The notes under the pieces were generated by a model. It worked only from the letters and a program-made list of their open reading frames with translations. It was not told where the DNA came from and did no database searches. DNA of 64,000 bases from AC-32 sp963717725. Its GTDB lineage: Bacteria; Actinomycetota; Thermoleophilia; Gaiellales; Gaiellaceae. Location of the stretch: positions 1 through 64,000 of the forward strand of contig CAVQWS010000026.1 in NCBI GenBank assembly GCA_963717725.1. Direction: 5' to 3'. Below are positions 47,836 through 55,727 of this stretch, one piece after another (within the stretch, counting starts at the first letter, position 1; the number at the start of each line of letters is the position of its first letter). The position numbers were made by a program, and so were the translations under genes.

Positions 47836-49161
47836 ATGCGGGTGCTCGCGCTGGACGTCGGCAGCTCTTCGACCCGCGTCTGCGCGTTCGACGAGCGCGG
47901 CCGCGAGCTCGGCGAGCCCGCGCGCCGGACCTACGAAGCGCGTCACGGGCAGGGCGGCGCGGCCGAGCTCGACGCCGACGAGCTGGTTTCCGCGTGCGAG
48001 GCGGTGCTCGCCGACGCGGGAAGCGGCCACGAGGCGACCGGGATCTCCTGCTTCTGGCACAGCCTGCTCCTGCTCGACGAGCGCGACCGGCCCCTGACGC
48101 CCGTGCTCCTGTGGCAGGACCGGCGCTCGGTCGCGCAGGCTGAGGAGTTGCGCGCGCGGCTCGACCCGGTCGCGGTGCACGACCGCACTGGCTGCTTCCT
48201 GCACCCGAGCTTCTGGCCGGCGAAGCTCGCGTGGCTGAAGGAACAGGGCACGCTCGACGGGGCGCGGCGGGTGGTCTCGTTCGCTGACTACCTCTTCCTC
48301 CGACTGACGGGCGAGCTGCGGACGACGCTCTCGACCGCTTCCGGCTCGGGCCTGCTCGACCTGCGCGCACGGGCGTGGGATGCCGAGTTGCTCGACGCGC
48401 TCGGGCTCGACGAGCAGCTGTTGCCGCTGATCTCTGACGAGGCGGCGGGGACGATCTACCCGCCGCTCGGCGACGGGGCCTGCTCGAACCTTGGCGCCGG
48501 GTGCACGACGCCTGATCGCGCCGCGCTGATGATCGGCACTTCGGGTGCCTACCGTGTCCTGCACACCGGCGAGCCTGAACCGCGCGAAGGGCTCTTCTGC
48601 TACTTCGCCGACACGCGGTGCGTGGTCGAGGGCGGGGCCGTCTCCGACGGCGGCAACCTCTTCGCCTGGCTCGGGCGCACGCTCCGCGTCGAGAAGCTCG
48701 AGCCGCGTGAGCCCGATGCCCACGGTCTTACCTTCCTGCCGCTGCTGGGCGGCGAACGCAGTCCGGGCTGGAACCCGCGGGCAACCGGCACGATCGCCGG
48801 GCTCACCTTCGACGCCGACGCGCGCGACCTGCTTCAGGCAGGGCTCGAGGGCGCGGCCTACCGAATCGCGGAGATTGCGGGGGCCCTACCCGAGGTGCAG
48901 GAGGTGGTCGCGACGGGCCACGCGCTGCTCGCGAGCGAGTGGTGGATCCAGGTGTTCGCCGACGTACTCGGTCGGCCAGTGACTGCTTCGGGCGTGCCGG
49001 AAGGCTCGGCGCGTGGCGCCGCCGTCCACGCGCTCGAACGGTTCGGCATCGAGCCGGAGCCTGCGCCGCTCGGCCAGCCCTATGAGCCCGACCCTCGGCG
49101 GACCGAGATCTACGCAGCCGCCCGCGACCGGCAGCGCGAGCTTTACCGGAAGCTCTTCTAG
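47836..49161 (+). CDS. FGGY-family carbohydrate kinase, possibly gluconokinase
   Basis: 441 residues of the sugar-kinase/HSP70 ATPase fold: VLALDVGSSSTRVCAFDERG, GISCFWHSLLLLD, PVLLWQDRRS and VVATGHALLASEWWIQVF. Neighbours are pentose-phosphate genes, so gluconate is a reasonable substrate. Xylulose or other sugars remain possible. Some residues of the classic C-terminal FGGY box are weak. Leaderless candidate at ATG 47836. Stop overlaps the converging transketolase gene by four bases. Confidence 0.8.
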   Translation: MRVLALDVGSSSTRVCAFDERGRELGEPARRTYEARHGQGGAAELDADELVSACEAVLADAGSGHEATGISCFWHSLLLLDERDRPLTPVLLWQDRRSVAQAEELRARLDPVAVHDRTGCFLHPSFWPAKLAWLKEQGTLDGARRVVSFADYLFLRLTGELRTTLSTASGSGLLDLRARAWDAELLDALGLDEQLLPLISDEAAGTIYPPLGDGACSNLGAGCTTPDRAALMIGTSGAYRVLHTGEPEPREGLFCYFADTRCVVEGGAVSDGGNLFAWLGRTLRVEKLEPREPDAHGLTFLPLLGGERSPGWNPRATGTIAGLTFDADARDLLQAGLEGAAYRIAEIAGALPEVQEVVATGHALLASEWWIQVFADVLGRPVTASGVPEGSARGAAVHALERFGIEPEPAPLGQPYEPDPRRTEIYAAARDRQRELYRKLF

Positions 49162-51002
49162 CGCGAGCCGACGGCGGCGCCGACGAGCGAGCGCGCCGCC
49201 ATGGCGATGTGCTCGGCGTCGATCCCGGCCGCGGCCAGCAGCTCGGCCGGCTTGCCGGAGCCCGGCATCTCGCGTACCGCGAGCCGCACCACGCGGGCCG
49301 GGGTATCGCCCTCGGCGAGCACCTCGAGCACCGCGTCGCCGATTCCGCCCTCGGGCCAGTGGTCCTCGACGGTCAGGATCCGACCGCCGGTGGCCTCGGC
49401 CGCGGCGCGCAGCGTCTCGGCGTCGACCGGCTTGACCGAGTAGAGGTCGATCACCCGGGCCTCGATTCCCTCTCCGGCGAGCTGCTCGGCCGCCTTCAGC
49501 GACTCGTGCAGCGTGATCCCGGCGGCCACGATCGCGAGGTCGTCGCCGTCGCGCAGCACGCGCGAGCCGCCGACCGGGAACTCCTCGTCCAGGCCGTAGA
49601 CGACCGGCGTCGCCGCGCGCGTGGTGCGCATGTAGACGATCCCGTCGCGGTCGGCCATCTCGGCGACCAGCTTGGCCGTCTGATTGGCGTCGCTCGGATA
49701 GAGCACGGTCGAGCCGTGGACGGCACGGATCATGGCGAGGTCCTCGAGCGCCATCTGCGATGGCCCGTCCTCGCCGATCGAGACGCCGGCGTGCGAGCCG
49801 CAGAGGCGGATGTCCGCCTGGCTGATCGCGGCCATCCGGATGAAGTCGTAGGCGCGGCTGAAAAAGGCCGCGAAGGTCGAGGCGAAGGGCACCCACTTCC
49901 GCACCTGGATGCCGACCGCCGCGGCGACCATCTGCTGTTCGGCGATGTACATCTCGAAGTACCGGTCCGGGTGCGCGTCGCGGAAGATCTCGGCGTAGGT
50001 CGAGTTCGAGACCTCGCCGTCGAGCGCCACCACGTCGCCGCGGATCGAGCCGAGCGCCGCCAGCGCGTCGCCGTAGGCCCGCCGCGTCGCCACCTCCTCG
50101 CCGAGCTCCCACGTCGGCAGCGCGCCGCCGCTCACCTCGAAGCGATGCGCCTCAGCGGCCTCCGGCTTCGCCACCTCGACGACGATGTTGCGCTCGCCGC
50201 CGAGCTCCGCGATCGCCTCCTCGGGATGGTCGAGCGCCTTGCCGTGCCAGTTCGGCTTGTCCTCGACCTCCTTGACGCCCTTACCCTTGAGCGTGTGCGC
50301 CACGATCACTGTGGGCTGGCCCTGCTGCGCGGCCGCCTCGCCGAACGCCTCGTCGATCGCCCCGACGTCGTGGCCGTCGATCTCGATCGCGTGCCAGCCG
50401 AAGGCCTTCGCGCGATTGGCGTAGGAGTCGAGATCCCAGCCGTGCATCGTCTCGCCGCGCTGGCCGAACTTGTTCACGTCGATGATCGCGGTCAGGTTGT
50501 CGAGCCCGTAGAAGGCGGCGTGCTCGAACGCCTCCCACATCGAGCCCTCGGCCATCTCGCTGTCGCCGCAGAGGCACCAGATCCGGTACGGCAGCCGGTC
50601 GAGCTTCTTGCCCGCGAGCCCGATCCCGACCGAGAACGGTAAGCCCTGCCCGAGCGAGCCGGTGGCGACGTCGACCCACGGGATCGCCGGGGTCGGGTGG
50701 CCCTGCAGGCGCGAGCCGAAGACGCGAAAGGTGAGCAGCTCCTCGTCGCTGATCGCGCCGGCCGCCTTGTACATCGAGTAGAGCAGCGGCGAGGCATGGC
50801 CCTTGGAGAAGATCAGGTGGTCGTTCGCAGGGTTGTGCGGCTCGTCGAAGTCGTAGCGCAGGTACTTGGCGAGCAGCACGGCCATCAGGTCGGCCGCGGA
50901 CATCGAAGAGGTCGGATGGCCGGACTTGGTCACGGCCGCCGCGCGGATCGAGTCGACCCGCAGCTGCTGTCCCAGCTCACGCCAGAGCTCAGGCCCTTCC
51001 AT
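49158..51002 (-). CDS. tkt: Transketolase (short, eukaryote-like type)
   Basis: 614 residues, thiamine-diphosphate enzyme of the non-oxidative pentose-phosphate path. Motifs: TKSGHPTSSMSAADLMAVL, HLIFSKGHASPLLYSMY, the ThDP GDSEMAEGS...N site (LCGDSEMAEGSMWEA, then IIDVNKFGQ), FIAEQQMV-like EMYIAEQQMVAAA and the transketolase C-terminal domain. Shorter than E. coli TktA and closer in outline to animal enzymes. ATG at 51002 has TACGTT seven bases upstream on the reverse strand. Confidence 0.93.
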   Translation of the reverse strand: MEGPELWRELGQQLRVDSIRAAAVTKSGHPTSSMSAADLMAVLLAKYLRYDFDEPHNPANDHLIFSKGHASPLLYSMYKAAGAISDEELLTFRVFGSRLQGHPTPAIPWVDVATGSLGQGLPFSVGIGLAGKKLDRLPYRIWCLCGDSEMAEGSMWEAFEHAAFYGLDNLTAIIDVNKFGQRGETMHGWDLDSYANRAKAFGWHAIEIDGHDVGAIDEAFGEAAAQQGQPTVIVAHTLKGKGVKEVEDKPNWHGKALDHPEEAIAELGGERNIVVEVAKPEAAEAHRFEVSGGALPTWELGEEVATRRAYGDALAALGSIRGDVVALDGEVSNSTYAEIFRDAHPDRYFEMYIAEQQMVAAAVGIQVRKWVPFASTFAAFFSRAYDFIRMAAISQADIRLCGSHAGVSIGEDGPSQMALEDLAMIRAVHGSTVLYPSDANQTAKLVAEMADRDGIVYMRTTRAATPVVYGLDEEFPVGGSRVLRDGDDLAIVAAGITLHESLKAAEQLAGEGIEARVIDLYSVKPVDAETLRAAAEATGGRILTVEDHWPEGGIGDAVLEVLAEGDTPARVVRLAVREMPGSGKPAELLAAAGIDAEHIAMAARSLVGAAVGSR

Positions 51003-51008
51003 GCGGGG

Positions 51009-51016
51009 TAACGTAA
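51009..51016. promoter_or_regulatory. Overlapping -10 boxes of tkt and rpiB
   Basis: TAACGTAA in the 21-bp intergenic region contains a plus-strand TAACGT (nine bases before the rpiB ATG) and a reverse-strand TACGTT (seven bases before the tkt ATG), almost completely overlapping. Confidence 0.5.
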
Positions 51017-51023
51017 CGGTCCT

Positions 51024-51482
51024 ATGCGAGTCGCCGTCGCCTTCGACCACCGCGGCGTCAAGCTGCGCGAACGGCTGCTGGAGGAGCTGGCGGCGCTCGG
51101 GCACGAGACGGTCGACCTGGGCACCGACAAGCCGGCGCCGCGGATCGACTATCCGGACAAGGCGCGCGAGGTCGCCGAGGCGATCCGGCTCGGCGCCGCC
51201 GAGCGCGCGTTGTTCGTCTGCGGCTCGGGCGTCGGCGCCGCGGTCGCGGCCAACAAGGCCGCCGGGATCCGCGCGGCGATCTGCCACGACACCTACTCTG
51301 CGCACCAGGGGGTCGAGCACGACGACATGAACGTGCTCTGCATCGGCTCAGAAGTCGTCGGCCCGGAGCTGGCCGCGGAGCTCGCGCGAACCTTCGTCGC
51401 CGCCCGCTTCGACGGCGGTGAGCGCTACGTGCGCAGGCTTGAGAAGATCGAGGCTATGGAAAAGGAGTTCACCTATGGCTAA
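51024..51482 (+). CDS. rpiB: Ribose-5-phosphate isomerase B
   Basis: 152 residues of the RpiB/LacAB fold. Motifs: VAVAFDHRGVKLRERLLEEL, DYPDKAREVAEAI, FVCGSGVGAAVAANKAAGIR and CHDTYSAHQGVEHDDMNVLC. Some RpiB proteins have Cys at the base-catalyst site; here it is in CGSG. Begins an operon with tal; the tal start lies inside the rpiB 3' end. Confidence 0.93.
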   Translation: MRVAVAFDHRGVKLRERLLEELAALGHETVDLGTDKPAPRIDYPDKAREVAEAIRLGAAERALFVCGSGVGAAVAANKAAGIRAAICHDTYSAHQGVEHDDMNVLCIGSEVVGPELAAELARTFVAARFDGGERYVRRLEKIEAMEKEFTYG

Positions 51483-52581
51483 GTCACGCCTTCACGAGCT
51501 GAGCGAGCTCGGCCAGAGCGTCTGGATCGACTTCCTCTCGCTGCAGTTGCTGCAGAACGGGGAGCTCGCCCGGATGATCGAGGAGGACGCCGTCGTCGGC
51601 GTCACCTCGAACCCGACGATCTTCCAGAAGGCGATCTCGGAGGGAAACGTTTACGACGACGAGTTGCGCGAGGCGCTCGCCGAGGAGGACGACCCGAAGG
51701 AGGTCTTCATCCGGCTGGCCGTGCAGAACGTGCAAGCGGCCTGCGACCTGCTGCGCCCGGTCTGGGACGGCGGCAAGGGGCAGGATGGCTACGTCTCGAT
51801 CGAGGTCGACCCGAACCTCGCCTTCGACACCGACGGCACAATCGCCGAAGCGCAGCGGCTGCATGACCTCGTGGACAAGCCGAACTGCTTCGTCAAGATT
51901 CCGGGGACGAAGGAGGGGCTGCCGGCGATCGAGGAGATGACCGCCCGCGGCCACAACATCAACGTGACGCTGGTCTTCTCGCTGCAGCGCCACGCCGAGG
52001 TGATCGAGGCGCACCACCGCGGGCTCGAGCGGCTCGTCGAGAGCGGACGCGACCCGTCCGGCGTCGCGTCGGTCGCGAGCTTCTTCGTCTCGCGCGTGGA
52101 CACCGAGGCCGACAAGCGGCTCGACGAGGCCGGCGCGCCCGAGGAGCTGAAGGGCAAGCTCGCGGTCGCTAACGCCAAGCTCGCCTACCAGCGCTACAAG
52201 GAACTGTTCTCGGGCGAGCGCTGGGAGGCGCTCGCGGCCAAGGGCGCGACCACGCAGCGCTGCCTCTGGGCCTCGACCTCGACCAAGAACCCGGCTTACC
52301 GCGACGTGCTCTACGTCGAGGAGCTGATCGGGCCGGAGACCGTGAACACGATGCCGGAGGAGACGATCGAAGCCTTCCAGGACCACGGCGAGGTGGCGCT
52401 CACGCTTGAGCGCGACGTCGACGAGGCGAAGCGGGTCTTCGAGCAGGTCGCCGAGGCGGGCGTCGACTACGACGACGTGGTCGTCACGCTCGAGCAGGAA
52501 GGCGTGCAGAAGTTCTCCGACTCGTTCGCGGAGCTGCTCGACGGCATCGAGGCCAAGCGCGGCGAGCTCGTCTCGGCCTGA
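51475..52581 (+). CDS. tal: Transaldolase
   Basis: 368 residues of the bacterial TalA-like two-domain group. The Schiff-base lysine is in NCFVKIPGTKEGLPAI; VVGVTSNPTIFQKAIS and INVTLVFSLQRH are also characteristic. ATG at 51475 overlaps rpiB by eight bases and has a strong SD (AAAAGGAG) at the right distance. Interconverts C3/C7 and C4/C6 sugar phosphates. Confidence 0.93.
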   Translation: MAKSRLHELSELGQSVWIDFLSLQLLQNGELARMIEEDAVVGVTSNPTIFQKAISEGNVYDDELREALAEEDDPKEVFIRLAVQNVQAACDLLRPVWDGGKGQDGYVSIEVDPNLAFDTDGTIAEAQRLHDLVDKPNCFVKIPGTKEGLPAIEEMTARGHNINVTLVFSLQRHAEVIEAHHRGLERLVESGRDPSGVASVASFFVSRVDTEADKRLDEAGAPEELKGKLAVANAKLAYQRYKELFSGERWEALAAKGATTQRCLWASTSTKNPAYRDVLYVEELIGPETVNTMPEETIEAFQDHGEVALTLERDVDEAKRVFEQVAEAGVDYDDVVVTLEQEGVQKFSDSFAELLDGIEAKRGELVSA

Positions 52582-52591
52582 GGCCCGGCGC

Positions 52592-53374
52592 GTGCCGATC
52601 TACGCGGAGGTCGCCGGCGAGGGGCCCAACCTCGTGCTCGTGCACGAGGGGATCTGCGACAGCCGTATGTGGGACGAGCAGTGGGAGCGCTACACACGCG
52701 AGTTCCGCGTCCTGCGCTGCGACCTGCGCGGGTTCGGCCGCTCGGCGCTCGAGCCGGGCACCTTCTCGAACGCGCAAGACCTGCTCGACGTGCTCGAGCA
52801 GCACGGCTTCGAGCGCGCGGCGCTGCTGGGCGTTTCGCTCGGAGGCCGCGTCGTCCTCGAGGTGGCGATTGCCCGGCCCGACCTCGTCTCGGCGCTCGTC
52901 CTGGTCGCACCTGGCCTGCCCGGCCACGACTGGTCGCAGGAGATGCAGGACGCGTGGGGCGAGGAGGAGGCCGCGCTCGAGGCGGGCGACCTGGCCGAGG
53001 CGGTCGAGGTGAACCTGCGCACCTGGGTCGACGGGCCTAGGCGGGAGCCCGAGGACGTCGACCCGGCCGTGCGAGCGCGCGTTGGCGAGATGCAGCTACG
53101 CGCCTTCGAGCTCCAGGTCCCCGTCGGCGAGGCTGCCGAGGAGGATCTGCTCGTGCCCGACCTCGCCGGCCGCCTCGGCGAGGTGAAGGCGCCGACGCTG
53201 ATCCTCGTCGGGGACGAGGATGTTCCGGACATGCAGGCGATCACCGAGCGGCTCGAGCGCGAGATTCCCGGTTCGCGGCGGGAGACGATCGCGAACACGG
53301 CCCACGTGCCGAGCATGGAGCGGCCTCGGGAGTTCGACGAGCTCGTGCTCCCGTTCCTGCGGGAGCCGGCGTGA
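52592..53374 (+). CDS. Alpha/beta hydrolase in the pentose-phosphate operon
   Basis: 260 residues, alpha/beta-hydrolase fold. Nucleophile Ser in LLGVSLGGRVVLE (elbow G-V-S-L-G), acid in VGDEDVPD, His in ANTAHVPSMERP; oxyanion region near LVHEGICDSRMWDEQ. It resembles lactonases and esterases of the enol-lactonase group. It lies between tal and pgi, just upstream of pgi (GTGA overlap). Since no 6-phosphogluconolactonase is visible in the cluster, a lactone-hydrolase role is a reasonable guess. Confidence 0.8.
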   Translation: MPIYAEVAGEGPNLVLVHEGICDSRMWDEQWERYTREFRVLRCDLRGFGRSALEPGTFSNAQDLLDVLEQHGFERAALLGVSLGGRVVLEVAIARPDLVSALVLVAPGLPGHDWSQEMQDAWGEEEAALEAGDLAEAVEVNLRTWVDGPRREPEDVDPAVRARVGEMQLRAFELQVPVGEAAEEDLLVPDLAGRLGEVKAPTLILVGDEDVPDMQAITERLEREIPGSRRETIANTAHVPSMERPREFDELVLPFLREPA

Positions 53375-54738
53375 GCACGGTCGCGCCCGCCGAGCTCGTC
53401 GCGCGGATCTGGGAGCGCGACCCGACCCTCTGGACGGGCAAGGACGAGGCGAAGTGGCTCGGCTGGCTGGACGAGCCGATGCGGATGCGCAGCCGGCTCG
53501 CCGATCTCGAGCGCTTCGTCGAGGACCTCGCCGCCCCCGGGCTGATCGACACCTTCGTGCTGCTCGGGATGGGCGGCTCGAGCCTCGCGCCCGAGGTGAT
53601 CAAGCGCAGCTTCGGCGCCGACTCGTTTCACGTGCTCGACACGACGCACCCGGCAGCCGTCCGGCGCCTGGCCGAGACACTCGACTTCGACGCGACGCTC
53701 TTCATCGCCGCCTCCAAATCGGGCACGACGCTCGAGACGCGCTCGCATCTCGACTTCTTCTGGGAGCGGGCCGGCAAGCGGGGCGAGTTCTTCGCGGCGA
53801 TCACCGATCCCGGCTCCGAGCTCCAGCGGCTGGCGAAGGAGCGTGGCTTTCTCGCCAGCTTCGACGGCGAGCCGACGATCGGCGGGCGCTACTCGGCGCT
53901 CTCGGTCTTCGGCCTCGTCCCGGCTGTGCTGATGGGCGTCGACCTCGTTCGTTTCCTGGAGCGCGTCGAGGAGACGGTCGAGGCCTGTCACGGCGAGGAG
54001 GGCAACCCGGGCCTCGAGCTCGGGCTCGAGCTCGGCAACGGCTGGAGCGAGGGGCGGGACAAGGTGACGATCAACCCGAACCCCGGCGGCTTCGGGCTCT
54101 GGGCCGAGCAGCTGCTCGCCGAGTCGACCGGCAAGGACGGCAAGGGCCTGATCCCGGCGCCCGAGGAGTCGCCCGAGGGGCCCGACCGCCAGGCGCCCGA
54201 GGTGCGGCTGCCGTCGCCGTACGAGCTCGGCCAGGAGTTCTACCGCTGGGAGTTCGCGACCGCCGTCGCCGGCTCGATCCTCGGGATCAATCCGTTCGAC
54301 CAGCCGAACGTCCAGGCCGCGAAGGACAAGACGAACGAGGTGCTGGCCGAGGGCGAGCCCGACGTCGAGCCGCGCGGCTCGCTCGACGAGCTCTTCGCCG
54401 AGGCCCGGCCGGGCGACTACGTCGCGGTGCAGGCGTTCATCGACCCCGAGCGCGAGCCCGAGCTGGAGCCGCTGCTCGAGCGTGCGCGCGAGGACACCGG
54501 CTGCGTCGTCACGCACGGCCTCGGGCCGCGCTACCTGCACTCGACCGGCCAGCTGCACAAGGGCGGGCCGAACACGGGCCTCTTCGTGCAGGTGGTCGAC
54601 GACGCCGGCGACGAGCTGAAGATCCCCGGCCGCGACTTCGGTTTCCGGCGGCTGATCCACTCGCAGGCGGCGGGCGACTTCGCCTCGCTCGAGGAGCTCG
54701 GGCGGCGCATTGTGCGTATCCGATTGGAGGACATCTAG
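53371..54738 (+). CDS. pgi: Glucose-6-phosphate isomerase
   Basis: 455 residues. SIS fold with FVLLGMGGSSLAPEV near the N-terminus, AASKSGTTLETRSHLDFF and the end GLGPRYLHSTGQLHKGGPN, as in the short actinobacterial-type enzymes, which often carry bifunctional annotations with transaldolase. Interconverts glucose-6-P and fructose-6-P. GTG at 53371 overlaps the hydrolase stop (GTGA). The middle has Glu/Pro-rich loops that add length. Confidence 0.92.
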   Translation: MSTVAPAELVARIWERDPTLWTGKDEAKWLGWLDEPMRMRSRLADLERFVEDLAAPGLIDTFVLLGMGGSSLAPEVIKRSFGADSFHVLDTTHPAAVRRLAETLDFDATLFIAASKSGTTLETRSHLDFFWERAGKRGEFFAAITDPGSELQRLAKERGFLASFDGEPTIGGRYSALSVFGLVPAVLMGVDLVRFLERVEETVEACHGEEGNPGLELGLELGNGWSEGRDKVTINPNPGGFGLWAEQLLAESTGKDGKGLIPAPEESPEGPDRQAPEVRLPSPYELGQEFYRWEFATAVAGSILGINPFDQPNVQAAKDKTNEVLAEGEPDVEPRGSLDELFAEARPGDYVAVQAFIDPEREPELEPLLERAREDTGCVVTHGLGPRYLHSTGQLHKGGPNTGLFVQVVDDAGDELKIPGRDFGFRRLIHSQAAGDFASLEELGRRIVRIRLEDI

Positions 54739-55727
54739 TGCAGCTCGGAATGGTCGGCCTCGGCCGCATGGGCGGGAACATGACGATCCGGCTGGGCAAG
54801 GCCGGCCACGACGTGAAGACCTATGACCCGCAGGTCGACTCGACTGCCGGAACCCTCGAGGAGCTGGCGCAGCAGCTCGACGCGCCGCGCTCGGTCTGGC
54901 TGATGGTGCCGGCCGGAATCGTCGACGACGTCGTGAACGAGCTCGCGCCGCACCTCGACCAGGGCGACACGATCGTGGACGGCGGCAACTCGTACTACGT
55001 GGACGACCTGCGCCGGGCCAAGGAGCTGGGCGAGCGCGGGATCCACTACGTCGATGTCGGCGTCAGCGGCGGCGTCTGGGGCCTCGAGCGCGGCTACTGC
55101 CTGATGATCGGCGGCGACGACGAGGCGGTCGCGCGGCTGCAGCCGGTGTTCGAGGCGCTCGCGCCCGGGGTCGGGGCCGCGACCCGGACGCCCGGCCGCG
55201 ACGGAGATCCCGCTCCGGAGGAGCAGGGCTGGCTCCACTGCGGCCCGAACGGCGCGGGCCACTTCGTGAAGATGGTCCACAACGGGATCGAGTACGGGCT
55301 GATGCAGGCCTACGCCGAGGGGATGAACGTGCTCAAGCACGCGAACATCGGCATGCACGCCCAGGAGACCGACGCCGAGACGACCCCGTTGCGCGACCCC
55401 TCCCACTATCAGTACGAGCTGGACGTCCCCGCTGTGGCCGAGCTCTGGCGCCGCGGCTCGGTGGTGGCGTCGTGGCTGCTCGACCTGGGAGCCCAGGCGC
55501 TGCACGAGTCGCCGAATCTCGACGACTACGCCGGCCGCGTGAGCGACTCGGGCGAGGGCCGCTGGACGGTGCAGGCTGCGGTCGAGGAAGGCGTGCCGGC
55601 GCCGGTGCTGGCCGCGTCGCTCTTCAACCGCTTCGCCTCGCGCGGCGAGGCCGACTGGGGCAACCGCGTCCTCTCCGCGATGCGGAAGGCTTTCGGGGGG
55701 CACCTGGAGAAGAGCCCGGAGCAATGA
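54738..55727 (+). CDS. gnd: 6-Phosphogluconate dehydrogenase, short NAD-type
   Basis: 329 residues. N-terminal Rossmann motif LGMVGLGRMGGNM, then IVDGGNSYYVDD, VGVSGGVWGLERGYCLMIGG and the active-site GPNGAGHFVKMVHNGIEYG (Lys and Asn conserved). The short form, about 300-330 residues, is usually NAD-dependent (GndA/YqeC). Converts 6-phosphogluconate to ribulose-5-P. Start GTG at 54738 overlaps pgi (TAGTG). Confidence 0.92.
   Translation: MQLGMVGLGRMGGNMTIRLGKAGHDVKTYDPQVDSTAGTLEELAQQLDAPRSVWLMVPAGIVDDVVNELAPHLDQGDTIVDGGNSYYVDDLRRAKELGERGIHYVDVGVSGGVWGLERGYCLMIGGDDEAVARLQPVFEALAPGVGAATRTPGRDGDPAPEEQGWLHCGPNGAGHFVKMVHNGIEYGLMQAYAEGMNVLKHANIGMHAQETDAETTPLRDPSHYQYELDVPAVAELWRRGSVVASWLLDLGAQALHESPNLDDYAGRVSDSGEGRWTVQAAVEEGVPAPVLAASLFNRFASRGEADWGNRVLSAMRKAFGGHLEKSPEQ

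Noticed and set aside
46019..48097. Very long forward frame (about 690 codons) opposite the ABC-F gene
   Set aside because: The reverse strand holds two clear ABC cassettes; the forward translation is composition-biased, without motifs, and crosses another gene's start.
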